64,000 nucleotides of DNA from Hyphomonas sp. (GTDB lineage Bacteria; Pseudomonadota; Alphaproteobacteria; Caulobacterales; Hyphomonadaceae), in contig JACKIK010000005.1 of the NCBI GenBank assembly GCA_020638455.1, positions 72,072 to 136,071 on the forward strand, written 5' to 3'. The notes under the pieces are model-generated. The model was not told the DNA's origin. It worked only from the letters and a program-made list of their open reading frames with translations, and did not search any database. Positions within the stretch are counted from its first letter, which is position 1; each line of letters opens with the position of its first letter. This document shows positions 53,222 through 61,589 of the stretch, piece by piece. The translations under genes were made by a program, and so were the position numbers.

Positions 53222-54490
53222 ATGGCGAAAATCGTTGTGCTTGGGGCTGGCCTTGGCGGCATCATTGCAGCCTATGAAATCCGCAAGGCCGTGCGGCGAC
53301 AGGATGAAGTCGTTGCGATCAATGAAACAGATTTCTACCAGTTCGTGCCGTCGAACCCGTGGGTGATCGTCGGCTGGCGCGAGCGCAAGGATATCCTTGT
53401 CGACCTTGTGAAGCCGCTGAAGAACAAGCGTGTCGGCCTCGTTGTCGGCAAGGCCGTGAAGGTCGATGCGGACAACAAGGCCGTCAAGATGGAAGACGGG
53501 TCGCAGGTCGACTACGACTACCTCGTCATTTCCACCGGCCCTGAACTGGCGTTCGACGAAATCGAAGGCCTGGGCCCGGAGCATCACACCCAGTCCGTCT
53601 GCCACATCGACCATGCGGAAGCCGGCTACAAGGCGTTTGAGGAGTTCTGCAAGAATCCGGGACCGATGATCGTTGGCGCGGTGCAGGGCGCGTCCTGTTT
53701 CGGTCCTGCCTATGAGACGGCGATGATTCTCGAGACCGAACTGCGCCGCAGGAAGATTCGCGACAAGGTGCCGATGACCTTCGTGACATCAGAGCCTTAT
53801 ATCGGCCACCTCGGCCTTGATGGCGTTGGCGACACCAAGGGCCTGCTCGAAAGCGAAATGCGCGACCGCCACATCAAATGGATCACCAATGCGAAGGTGA
53901 AGAAGGTCACGGCCGACCAGATGATCGTCGAGGAATACAATGACGACGGCACCGTGAAGAAAGAGCATGAGCTGCCGCAGAAATTCTCGATGATGCTGCC
54001 GCCGTTCCGCGGCGTGCCGGCTGTGCGCGGCATCGATGGCCTCGTGAACCCGCGCGGCTTCGTCATCACCGACAAGCATCAGCGCAACCCGAAATATCCC
54101 GAAATCTTCGGCATCGGCGTGTGCATCGCCATCCCGCCGACCGGTCCGACGCCGGTTCCGGTGGGCGTGCCGAAGACGGGTTTCATGATCGAATCCATGG
54201 TCACCGCGACGGCCGAGAATCTTGGCGAGATCGTGCGCGGCAAGGAGCCGACGCATGAGGCAACCTGGAACGCGATCTGTATCGCGGACTTCGGCGATGG
54301 CGGCGTGGCCTTCATTGCCCAGCCTCAGATCCCGCCGCGCAACGTGAACTGGTCCGTCTCCGGCGGCTGGGTCCATGCGGCGAAGATCGGTTTCGAGAAA
54401 TACTTCCTGCGCAAGCTGCGCTCCGGCAAGTCCGAGACTTTCTACGAGAACGCAGCCCTCAACCTGCTGAAGACCCACAAGCTCAAATAG
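53222..54490 (+). CDS. Sulfide:quinone oxidoreductase-like flavoprotein
   Basis: A 422-aa FAD/NAD(P)-type oxidoreductase beginning VVLGAGLGGIIAAYEIR (FAD Rossmann). Cysteines 127, 159 and 301 match the three catalytic positions of sulfide:quinone oxidoreductases, with QGASCFGPAYE for the second and GIGVCIAIPP for the third. The C-terminus is amphipathic (KIGFEKYFLRKL), as in membrane-attached SQRs. It would oxidise sulfide to polysulfide/persulfide and pass electrons to quinone. GGGAGTTGAGAC precedes the ATG. It is the first gene of the plus-strand arm with trxC, DUF2892 and TolC. Confidence 0.82.
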   Translation: MAKIVVLGAGLGGIIAAYEIRKAVRRQDEVVAINETDFYQFVPSNPWVIVGWRERKDILVDLVKPLKNKRVGLVVGKAVKVDADNKAVKMEDGSQVDYDYLVISTGPELAFDEIEGLGPEHHTQSVCHIDHAEAGYKAFEEFCKNPGPMIVGAVQGASCFGPAYETAMILETELRRRKIRDKVPMTFVTSEPYIGHLGLDGVGDTKGLLESEMRDRHIKWITNAKVKKVTADQMIVEEYNDDGTVKKEHELPQKFSMMLPPFRGVPAVRGIDGLVNPRGFVITDKHQRNPKYPEIFGIGVCIAIPPTGPTPVPVGVPKTGFMIESMVTATAENLGEIVRGKEPTHEATWNAICIADFGDGGVAFIAQPQIPPRNVNWSVSGGWVHAAKIGFEKYFLRKLRSGKSETFYENAALNLLKTHKLK

Positions 54491-54500
54491 GGAGTCGGAG

Positions 54501-54959
54501 ATGGTCGATACGGTGGCAACGGACAGTGTGGTGGTGTGCACGCAGTGCGACACGGCGAACCGCGTTGCCGCCGGCAAGGCCTTGTCGGCCGGGAAGTGTG
54601 GCAAATGCGGTCACCCGCTTGCCACGCCGCATCCGGTGGCGATCGATGGCCAGACGCTGCAGCGCCTGATGGCGCGCGATACCGGTGCCTATGTCCTCGA
54701 CGTCTGGGCGCCCTGGTGCGGACCCTGCCGGATGATGGCGCCGGCCTATGAGCAGGCCGCAGCCCGATTTGCCGACCAGGTGCGGTTCTTCAAGCTGAAT
54801 TCGGACGAAAACCAGTCCGCCGCCGGCGGGCTCGGCATCCGGGGCATCCCGACGCTCATTGCCTGGGACAAGGGCCGGATGGTGGCGCACCAGGCCGGTG
54901 CCCAGACAGGCGAAGGCCTGATGCGGTGGATCCGCTCAACTCTCGGGCTGAACGCCTGA
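54501..54959 (+). CDS. trxC: Thioredoxin TrxC
   Basis: A 152-aa thioredoxin 2 with an N-terminal zinc finger (Cys13/16 and Cys33/36 as CxxC pairs) and the catalytic WCGPC motif (72-76). It is ten bases after the SQR-like gene and likely co-transcribed. In this context it can reduce persulfides, disulfides or sulfane-sulfur carriers formed during sulfide oxidation. Confidence 0.92.
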   Translation: MVDTVATDSVVVCTQCDTANRVAAGKALSAGKCGKCGHPLATPHPVAIDGQTLQRLMARDTGAYVLDVWAPWCGPCRMMAPAYEQAAARFADQVRFFKLNSDENQSAAGGLGIRGIPTLIAWDKGRMVAHQAGAQTGEGLMRWIRSTLGLNA

Positions 54960-54980
54960 TCCCCAGAAAAGGAAATCCAA

Positions 54981-55184
54981 ATGACCCTTGATCGTGCTGT
55001 GTTTGCATTTGCAGGCGTGGTTGTGCTGGCCAGCGTTGCGCTTGGCTATTTCGTGTCGCCGTATTGGTTCCTGCTGACGGCCTTTGCCGGTCTCAACCTG
55101 TTCCAGTCTGCCTTTACCGGCTTCTGCCCTGCTGCCCTGATCTTCAAGGCATTCGGCGTGCAGGCGGGTTGCGCATTCAAATGA
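54981..55184 (+). CDS. DUF2892 membrane protein (YgaP C-terminal type)
   Basis: A 67-aa membrane protein with two transmembrane helices (residues 7-25 and 30-50) and the family motif TGFCPAALIFKAFGV. The same unit forms the membrane part of YgaP rhodanese and is often coded near sulfurtransferases. AAGGAAA precedes the ATG. Its stop overlaps the TolC start by four bases (ATGA). It may anchor a rhodanese or carry sulfur across the membrane; the function is not proven. Confidence 0.88.
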   Translation: MTLDRAVFAFAGVVVLASVALGYFVSPYWFLLTAFAGLNLFQSAFTGFCPAALIFKAFGVQAGCAFK

Positions 55185-56455
55185 AGTTCCGATCATGCAT
55201 TTCCGCCAGCCTGTTCGCACTCTCCGCGCAGGCAGCGTTCGCACAGCCGGTATCGCTGCGCGAGGCCGTGACCCTGGCGCTGGCGCATGACCCGACCATC
55301 GAGAAAGCGCAGGCCGGCGTCGAGCGGAGCAAGGCGGGCATCGACGCGGCGCGCGCCGGACGCGGCCCAACGCTTGGCCTGATGGCGCAGGCCGGCGTGC
55401 TCGACACGGACTTCACCTCCGACAAGATCACGCAGACCCCGCGTCAGGCGGGACTGCAGGCGGAGTGGACGGTGTTCCAGTCCGGTGCGCTTGGGGCTGC
55501 CGTGGATGCGGCGAAAGCGCAGAACGACGCGGCCGCCTACCAGTTGCTCGGTACCCGCGAGCGGACTGTCTACGACACGTTCGAAGCTTATGCGCAGGCC
55601 TGGCTGGCCGAGCGGACGGTGGAAGTTGCGCAGGCGCGGAAGGAGACGTTCGCCATCCGGCTGAACGAGACCAGGGCGCGGTTCGACCAGGGCCAGGTCA
55701 CGCGGACGGACGTCGCGCTGACGGAAGCGCGGCTGGCGTCCGCTGAAGCCGAGCTGGAAGCCGCCCACGCCTCGCAGGCCGGCACCAAGGCGCGCCTCTC
55801 GCGCCTGACCGGCGTTGAAGACATCTCGACGGTGGAAGCCGCCGCGCTCGACACGGCCGTTTCGGGTACGCTGCCGGAATCGCTGGTGCGCGTGCTGGAC
55901 AGCAATCCGGACCTCGCGGCCGCGCGGGCAGCGGAAATGTCCGCCGGGCACAAGGTGCGCGAAGCGAAAGGCCGGTTCGGACCGAAAGTGTCCGTGAAGG
56001 CGCGGGCGACGACCGGCGAGGAGATGTACTTCTTCTTCGAGGACCCGATCAGCGATGTTGGCGCGTTCGTGACGGTCGAAGTGCCGCTGGTGACCAGTGG
56101 CCTCCGCGGCGCAAGCACACGCGAGGCGCGCGCCGCACAGGATGCGGCCCTGGCCGACGTGCGTCTTGCGGAGCTGCAGCTGCATGAGGCGGTGACCGGC
56201 CTGTGGGGCGATATCGATGCCCGGCGGCTTGCGCTCGCAGCGGCCCAGCGGGCCGAAACGGCGGCCCAGCTCGCCGCGGAAGGCGCGCAGAAGGAGCATG
56301 AGGCGGGCATCCGCACGCTGGTCGACGCGCTGGACGCCGAGAATGCCTATCGCGATGCGCAGATTGCCCGCTACCGCGCGGCGACACAGCTGCAGATTGC
56401 GGAAGCACGGCTGCTCTCGCTGTCGTCGGACCTTGAGCGGCACCTGCGCCAGTAG
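55181..56455 (+). CDS. TolC family outer-membrane efflux protein
   Basis: A 424-aa outer-membrane channel. Signal peptide (about residues 1-21, ending AQAAFAQP), then two repeated OEP domains of coiled-coil and beta segments (SLREAVTLALAHDPTIEKAQ at the start; LRGASTREARAAQDAALAD later). ATG 55181 is chosen over an upstream frame extension because it gives the signal peptide and overlaps the DUF2892 stop. It is the third part of the tripartite RND pump whose other genes are on the divergent arm. Confidence 0.87.
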   Translation: MKFRSCISASLFALSAQAAFAQPVSLREAVTLALAHDPTIEKAQAGVERSKAGIDAARAGRGPTLGLMAQAGVLDTDFTSDKITQTPRQAGLQAEWTVFQSGALGAAVDAAKAQNDAAAYQLLGTRERTVYDTFEAYAQAWLAERTVEVAQARKETFAIRLNETRARFDQGQVTRTDVALTEARLASAEAELEAAHASQAGTKARLSRLTGVEDISTVEAAALDTAVSGTLPESLVRVLDSNPDLAAARAAEMSAGHKVREAKGRFGPKVSVKARATTGEEMYFFFEDPISDVGAFVTVEVPLVTSGLRGASTREARAAQDAALADVRLAELQLHEAVTGLWGDIDARRLALAAAQRAETAAQLAAEGAQKEHEAGIRTLVDALDAENAYRDAQIARYRAATQLQIAEARLLSLSSDLERHLRQ

Positions 56456-56458
56456 CGC

Positions 56459-57136
56459 TCAGGCCTCGCCCCAGAGGCGCAACAGGTTCGAGACGGTCTT
56501 GGCCAGCGCCAGCATTTCCGGCGACTGGGCATCATACCGGCCGGTGAGGTTGGCGCGCAGGTTTTCGAGGTCGAACAGGATCTCGCGGGCAGCGGCGTCG
56601 CGGACGGTGCTCTCGATCCAGCCGACGCAGGCGAGGCGGGTGCCGGCGGTGACCGGCCGGACCTCATGCAGGGTTGTGGAAGGGTAGAGGACAAGGTCGC
56701 CGGCCGCAGGCTTGGCCATATGCTCGCCGGCTGCTGTGTCCACAGCGAGTTCGCCGCCTTCGTAGGCGTCCGGATCTGTGAGGAACAGGGTGAAGGACAA
56801 GTCGGTGCGCACGCGCCGGTCGCCGTGGCCAATGAAGGGGTTGTCGACGTGGCGGCCATAGCCGCCGCCGGGGCCGGTGCGGCTGATGAGCAGCGGCGAG
56901 AAGCGGCGCGGCTGGGCCGCGGCCCTCAGCACGGGATGGCTCTCGACTGCATTCTGCAGCAATTGCTTCAGCGCCGCGCCTGTTCCGCCGGTCAGTTCGG
57001 CCTGCTCGTTTCGCTTCACCTGCCGTGCAACGGGCCCTGCCGTACGGGCTCCGTCGTGGAAGGTGAGTGCGCCGGCAAGCGCCTGCGCCTCTGCGACCTG
57101 GTCTGCGGATAGGACGCCGGAAAGGGTGATCAGCAT
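56459..57136 (-). CDS. Fe(II)-dependent PKHD-type dioxygenase (YbiX/PiuC-like)
   Basis: A 225-aa 2-oxoglutarate/Fe(II) dioxygenase. The iron triad is visible: His96 and Asp98 in GRHVDNP, His157 in TLHEVRP, and the 2-OG-binding Arg167 in TAGTRLAC. YbiX/PiuC proteins sit beside iron-siderophore receptors, and this one is divergent from a TonB receptor gene across a 189-bp region. ATG 57136 starts the protein as in relatives; a TTG at 57166 would add ten His-rich residues. Ribosome binding sites are weak for both. The gene is convergent with the TolC-like gene, three bases apart. Confidence 0.85.
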   Translation of the reverse strand: MLITLSGVLSADQVAEAQALAGALTFHDGARTAGPVARQVKRNEQAELTGGTGAALKQLLQNAVESHPVLRAAAQPRRFSPLLISRTGPGGGYGRHVDNPFIGHGDRRVRTDLSFTLFLTDPDAYEGGELAVDTAAGEHMAKPAAGDLVLYPSTTLHEVRPVTAGTRLACVGWIESTVRDAAAREILFDLENLRANLTGRYDAQSPEMLALAKTVSNLLRLWGEA

Positions 57137-57203
57137 GTGACTATGGTGTCTGTTGCGGTGACCCAAACGGGCCTGAATGTGACTGACGGTGACTGTGTGT
57201 GAC
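57136..57203. repeat. Helically phased array of five GTGAC direct repeats
   Basis: GTGAC occurs at 57137, 57158, 57179, 57189 and 57199, intervals 21, 21, 10 and 10 bp, so all lie on one face of the helix. The preceding base is T or G (three TGTGAC, two GGTGAC). The array covers the start codon of the dioxygenase gene and continues toward the receptor gene. Confidence 0.65.
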
Positions 57204-57288
57204 CATTCTGCCTACAAAGTTTGCGGACGCAGCGTAACCCGCAGAAATCCTCACGCTCCCGCTTGACCGGGGACCCGCATCCGGTAAA

Positions 57289-57303
57289 TGCAATAGTATA
57301 ACA
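57289..57303. promoter_or_regulatory. Possible Zur-type operator
   Basis: TGCAATAGTATAACA is an imperfect 15-bp dyad (TG..ATA-g-TAT..CA), close to the TGTTATANTATAACA-like Zur sites of proteobacteria and 22 bp before the receptor start codon. Two symmetric positions mismatch, so this is tentative. Confidence 0.3.
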
Positions 57304-57325
57304 TACCGAACGGATCCTCCCTCCC

Positions 57326-59341
57326 ATGAAACAGCTCCTGCTTTTCGCTGCCTCCTCGCTGGTGCTCGCCGGCATCGCCCAAGCCGATCCCGACACGGAC
57401 CTGCGCCAGCAGACCGTCATCGTTACCGCGCCGGGACCCGACCGCGACGTCGGCGAACTGATCGGCAACGCGACCGCAATCGGCCGCGAGGGCATTGTCG
57501 AGACGCTCGGCACGACGCTGGGCGATACACTGGACCGGCAGCCGGGCGTGGCGTCGAGCTTCTTCGGGCAGGGCGCAAGCCGGCCGATCCTGCGCGGCCT
57601 CGGTGCCGAACGGGTACAGGTGCTGACCAACGGGATCGGCGTGATCGACGTGTCCGCCGCCTCGCCGGACCACCAGGCGGCTGCGGACGGCATCGATGCG
57701 GAGAAGATCGAGGTCCTGCGCGGGCCGGCGGCGCTGGCCTATGGCGGGCAGGCGATCGGCGGCGTGGTCAATGTGATCGACGGCCTCCTCGCCGAAGAGC
57801 TGCCGAAGCAGAAATTCTCGGCCGACGTGCTGGGCGCCTACAACAGCGTCAGCGACGGCACCGAAATGTCCGGCCGGGTGCAGGGCGTGCAGGGGCCGTT
57901 CGTGTTCACCCTCACAGGCTCCAAGCGCGACATGGGCGACTATGACATTCCGGGCTATTCGAAGTCTGCGGCCCTGCGGGCAGAGACCGGCGAAGACGGG
58001 CCGAAGGGGACCGTTCCGGATTCCTTCACCAAGACCGACTCGCTGGCTGGTGGCGCAAGCTGGGTGGGTGAGAAGGCGTTTCTCGGCGTCGCCGTGCGGC
58101 AGCAGAAGGCCAATTACGGCCTGCCGGGCGAGGCGGATGCCTCTCCCTTCATCGACCTCAAGCAGACCCGCTACGACGCCCGCGGCGGCATCAAGTTCGA
58201 CAAGGGATACCTGACCCAGGTTACCGGAACGGTCTCCACGGCGGATTATGCGCATACGGAGTTTGAAGGACCGGGCGAGCCGGGTACGCGGTATGAGACG
58301 AGCGGCACCGAAGCGCGGCTGGAGGCGGCAAATGAAATCGGCCTGGTAAAGGGCGCGGTCGGCCTGCAATACACGGACAAGGACCTCGACGCCTTCGGCG
58401 ACGAGGCTTTCATTACACTGACAAAATCGGACAGCCTTGGCGGCTTTGTCTACGAGACGATCGACTGGGACAATGGCTTCGGCCTTGAGGGCGGCGGCCG
58501 GGTCGAGAAGGTCAATCGCAGCAACATGCTGGGCGATACGGATTTCGACCTGTTCAGCGCCTCGCTGGGCGCGCACCATCACTGGGACAATGGCTGGTTC
58601 GTCGGCCTGCAGGCGGCGCACACCGAGCGCGCGCCGAACGAGAGCGAGCTGTATGCGGACGGCCTGCACCTCGCGACGGAGCAGTATGAAGTTGGTGACA
58701 TCAATCTCGACAAGGAGAAGGGCCTGAACGTCGAGGCGACGGCCCGCTGGGAAAGCTCGCATGCGAGCTTCGGCGTCAACCTGTTCCGCACGATGTTCGA
58801 CGGGTTCGTATTTCTGGCGCCGGGCGTCGTGGACCATGGCACCGGACCAGTCAGCGAAATCGACGGGCTGCCGGTCTACCAGTTCCTGCAGCAGGATGCG
58901 ACGTTCACCGGCGCGGAGATCTATGGCAAGGCGTTCATTCCGGAAGGCCTGCTAAAAGCAGACTGGACGCTGGACGGCGGCATCGACATGGTGCGCGCCG
59001 AACTCGACGCGGGCGGCAATGTCCCGCTGATTCCGCCGCTGACAGTGAACACCGGCGCCAAGGCCGACTGGCGGTTGTGGTCGGCCGCGGCACATGTGAC
59101 CTGGGCCGACAAGCAGACCGATACCGGCGCCGGCGAACTGCCGACCGACGGGTACACGCAGCTGGACCTGCGGGCGGACCTGAAGCTGTCTGAACTTGGC
59201 TTCGGGCGGGACGGTACGACCCTGTTCGTGGACGCGCGCAACGTGACGGATGAAGAGATCCGTTATTCGACGAGCGTGCTGAAGGACAAGCTGCCGGCGC
59301 CCGGCCGCAACATCCGCGTCGGCGTACGGGCGTCATTCTGA
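57326..59341 (+). CDS. TonB-dependent receptor, ZnuD-like
   Basis: A 671-aa outer-membrane importer. Signal peptide MKQLLLFAASSLVLAGIAQA, then a plug domain (about residues 45-160; LGDTLDRQPGVASSFFGQGA and IEVLRGPAALAYGG), then a 22-strand barrel ending GVRASF with the C-terminal Phe. The plug and the end (LKDKLPAPGRNIRVGVRASF) resemble ZnuD zinc receptors, and AHHHWDNGW gives a His cluster. Iron or another chelate remains possible since a PKHD dioxygenase gene is adjacent. No strong Shine-Dalgarno is seen before ATG 57326. Zinc is an inference from family likeness. Confidence 0.82.
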   Translation: MKQLLLFAASSLVLAGIAQADPDTDLRQQTVIVTAPGPDRDVGELIGNATAIGREGIVETLGTTLGDTLDRQPGVASSFFGQGASRPILRGLGAERVQVLTNGIGVIDVSAASPDHQAAADGIDAEKIEVLRGPAALAYGGQAIGGVVNVIDGLLAEELPKQKFSADVLGAYNSVSDGTEMSGRVQGVQGPFVFTLTGSKRDMGDYDIPGYSKSAALRAETGEDGPKGTVPDSFTKTDSLAGGASWVGEKAFLGVAVRQQKANYGLPGEADASPFIDLKQTRYDARGGIKFDKGYLTQVTGTVSTADYAHTEFEGPGEPGTRYETSGTEARLEAANEIGLVKGAVGLQYTDKDLDAFGDEAFITLTKSDSLGGFVYETIDWDNGFGLEGGGRVEKVNRSNMLGDTDFDLFSASLGAHHHWDNGWFVGLQAAHTERAPNESELYADGLHLATEQYEVGDINLDKEKGLNVEATARWESSHASFGVNLFRTMFDGFVFLAPGVVDHGTGPVSEIDGLPVYQFLQQDATFTGAEIYGKAFIPEGLLKADWTLDGGIDMVRAELDAGGNVPLIPPLTVNTGAKADWRLWSAAAHVTWADKQTDTGAGELPTDGYTQLDLRADLKLSELGFGRDGTTLFVDARNVTDEEIRYSTSVLKDKLPAPGRNIRVGVRASF

Positions 59342-59347
59342 CGGGTA

Positions 59348-60232
59348 TCAACCCGCTGCGCGTTCGGCCAGAATGAGGGCGCCGGTGATGCCGGCGTCAT
59401 CTCCGAGCGCCGGGAACTGGATGTAGTCGGACAGGTCGCCGGATGCGGGTCCTTCAGAAATGTAGCCGGCCAGCAGGGTACATGCCTGCTCGCGGATGCG
59501 GGCAATCAGGCCCGGCGTCTTCATTACGCCGCCGCCGAACAGGATGCGTTCGGGCATGTGGCTGAGGGTGACTGTGACGGCGAGGTGCGCGAGGTAGCGT
59601 GCCTCCAGGGCGTGGGCGGGATGGTCCTGGGGCAACTCGTTGAGGGCTCGGCCCCAGCGTGCCTCGATGGCCGGGCCCGACGCGAGACCTTCGAGACAGT
59701 CGGCATGGAAGGGGCAGACGCCCGTGAAGCCGTCATCCCGGCTGTCGCGCGGCGGATAGATGTGTCCCATTTCGTAGTGGTGCGTCCCGGAACGGGACCG
59801 TCCATCGTGCAGGATGCCGACGCCGATGCCGGTGCCGACGGTGACGTAGGCGAGGGGCGAGCAGGCTTGCCCGGCGCCAAATTGCCACTCGCCGAAGGCG
59901 GCCGCGTTGACGTCGGTGTCGATGGCAACGGGGCAGTTGAAGCGGGCAAGCGCCGCGCGCCAGTCGGCGCCGGTCCAGCCCGGTTTGGGCGTCGAGAGGA
60001 CCTTGCCGTAGGCGGGCGAGGCGGGGTTCACGTCCACCGGGCCGAAGGCGCCGACACCGATTGCGCGAAGCGGGCGAGAGGCAAGGCCTTCCCAAGCGAA
60101 GAATTCGCCTATCTGGCGGAACACCTGCTCCGGCGAGCCGGTCGGCAGGGTGATGCGAGCCTCAATCCGGTCCGGCGCCGTGGCCGTGGCGCAGACGATC
60201 TTGGTGCCGCCGGCTTCGATGGCGCCGAACAT
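59348..60232 (-). CDS. ROK family sugar kinase (fructokinase-like)
   Basis: A 294-aa sugar kinase. N-terminal phosphate loop MFGAIEAGGTKIVCA, a catalytic Asp in AIDTDVNAAAFGEW, the ATP-binding VGTGIGVG, and the zinc-binding segment CPFHADCLEGLASG of bacterial fructokinases (BsFrk type). Fructose or mannose phosphorylation is the likely activity. It stands alone, divergent from the RND adaptor and convergent with the receptor, six bases apart. Confidence 0.88.
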   Translation of the reverse strand: MFGAIEAGGTKIVCATATAPDRIEARITLPTGSPEQVFRQIGEFFAWEGLASRPLRAIGVGAFGPVDVNPASPAYGKVLSTPKPGWTGADWRAALARFNCPVAIDTDVNAAAFGEWQFGAGQACSPLAYVTVGTGIGVGILHDGRSRSGTHHYEMGHIYPPRDSRDDGFTGVCPFHADCLEGLASGPAIEARWGRALNELPQDHPAHALEARYLAHLAVTVTLSHMPERILFGGGVMKTPGLIARIREQACTLLAGYISEGPASGDLSDYIQFPALGDDAGITGALILAERAAG

Positions 60233-60447
60233 GAGCCCTCCCGGACTGTGAGTGGAATCCCTGTGCGGCCTACAGCATCAGGCTTCTCAGGCCGGTGCAA
60301 CTGCCTGATGGCCCGGCACTCACGAAATCGTGTAGGGTCGCGGACCAACATGGCTGGACATTGCCGGGTTTCCCCTATCTTAGCAGGCATGGGGACGTTT
60401 GCAGAATCGTGGCGACTGGCATGTTTCTGGCGTCAGGAGGGCGGTAA

Positions 60448-60477
60448 ATGCCGGCCGTCAGGATTGAGTTGAGATGA
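60448..60477 (+). CDS. Nine-codon leader ORF coupled to the adaptor gene
   Basis: The small frame encodes MPAVRIELR and is preceded by AGGAGGG (60435-60441), the best Shine-Dalgarno in this stretch. Its stop overlaps the adaptor start (ATGA), and the adaptor itself has only a poor site. It cannot be an N-terminal extension because it is in a different frame. It may couple translation of the efflux genes, or act in control. Confidence 0.45.
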   Translation: MPAVRIELR

Positions 60478-61577
60478 AATTCGGAATGTTCCGTTCGTGG
60501 CACGCAGCGACGATGGCGGCCTTGGCCGCGCTGGCGCTGGTAGCGGTACCGCAGGCCGAGGCCCAGCGCGGTCCCGGTGCGGCGAGTGTTTTTGTAGAGC
60601 CCGTGGGAGAAACCGAATTCTCCATGCACATCGAGGCGATCGGCACGCTGGAGGCGCGCGAGCGCGTCGACCTGACGCTGAACGTCGCCGACCGCGTGAC
60701 GGCAATCTATTTCGACGACGGCGACCGGGTGACGAAGGGCAAGACGTTACTGTCGCTGGCGCAGGGCGAACAGGCCGCGCTGGTCGACGCCGCCGAGGCG
60801 ACGGCGAACGAGGCGCGCCAGCGCTTCGAGCGGACCCAGCAGCTCGCGGCGGAACGGACCGTGGCGCAATCGGCGCTGGACGAGGCGCAGCGGGACCTGA
60901 ACGCCGCCAATGCGCAGCTGCGCGCGGTGCAGTCCCGCCAGAAGGACCGGGTGCTGGTGGCGCCGTTCGATGGCGTTCTGGGCTTCCGCATGGTGAGCGT
61001 CGGCTCCTATGTGAAGGCCGGCGACGTGGTGGCCGAACTGATCGACGACAGCCAGATGAAGCTCGACTTCTCCGTGCCGTCGACTTTCCTGCGATCGGCG
61101 AAGAAAGGCACAAGGATCACGGCCGAGACCGATGACCTGCCGGGCGTGGTGTTCGAGGGCGAAGTGGAGACGGTCGGCGCAACCATCGACCCGGTGACGC
61201 GGTCGATCCGTGTGCGGGCGATCTTGCCGAACGAGGACCGGCTGATGAAGCCCGGCATGTTCATGAAGGTCACGCTGCTGGCTAATCCGCGCCAGTCGCT
61301 GTCGGTGCCGGAGACGGCGATCGAGCCGATCGGTCCGGACAGTTTCGTCTATGTCGCCGTGAAGAAGGGCGACCAGCTGGTGGCCGAGCGCCGCAAGGTG
61401 GATGTGGGCCTGCGCCAGAAGGGGCGCGTGGAGGTCGTTTCCGGCCTTGAGGCGGGAGACACGATCGTGTCGGACGGCCTGATCCGCGTGCGGGACGGGG
61501 CGCCGATCGTGGTGCGCGACCGGGGCATCCTCAATTCCGGTACGGCGGCCGGGCCCGGCATGGTGAACGCGCAGTAG
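60474..61577 (+). CDS. RND efflux periplasmic adaptor (AcrA/HlyD family)
   Basis: A 367-aa membrane-fusion protein with a signal peptide (about residues 1-32, ending VPQAEAQ), a lipoyl half (DRVTAIYFDDGDRVTKGKTL), a coiled-coil (about 90-140), the second lipoyl half (VLVAPFDGVLGFRMVSVG) and a beta-barrel domain with PDSFVYVAVKKGDQL. An in-frame stop just upstream (60465-60467) leaves ATG 60474 as the only sensible start. The RND permease follows after 12 bases. No TolC partner is adjacent. Confidence 0.9.
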   Translation: MKFGMFRSWHAATMAALAALALVAVPQAEAQRGPGAASVFVEPVGETEFSMHIEAIGTLEARERVDLTLNVADRVTAIYFDDGDRVTKGKTLLSLAQGEQAALVDAAEATANEARQRFERTQQLAAERTVAQSALDEAQRDLNAANAQLRAVQSRQKDRVLVAPFDGVLGFRMVSVGSYVKAGDVVAELIDDSQMKLDFSVPSTFLRSAKKGTRITAETDDLPGVVFEGEVETVGATIDPVTRSIRVRAILPNEDRLMKPGMFMKVTLLANPRQSLSVPETAIEPIGPDSFVYVAVKKGDQLVAERRKVDVGLRQKGRVEVVSGLEAGDTIVSDGLIRVRDGAPIVVRDRGILNSGTAAGPGMVNAQ

Positions 61578-61589
61578 GAGGCCGGACGG

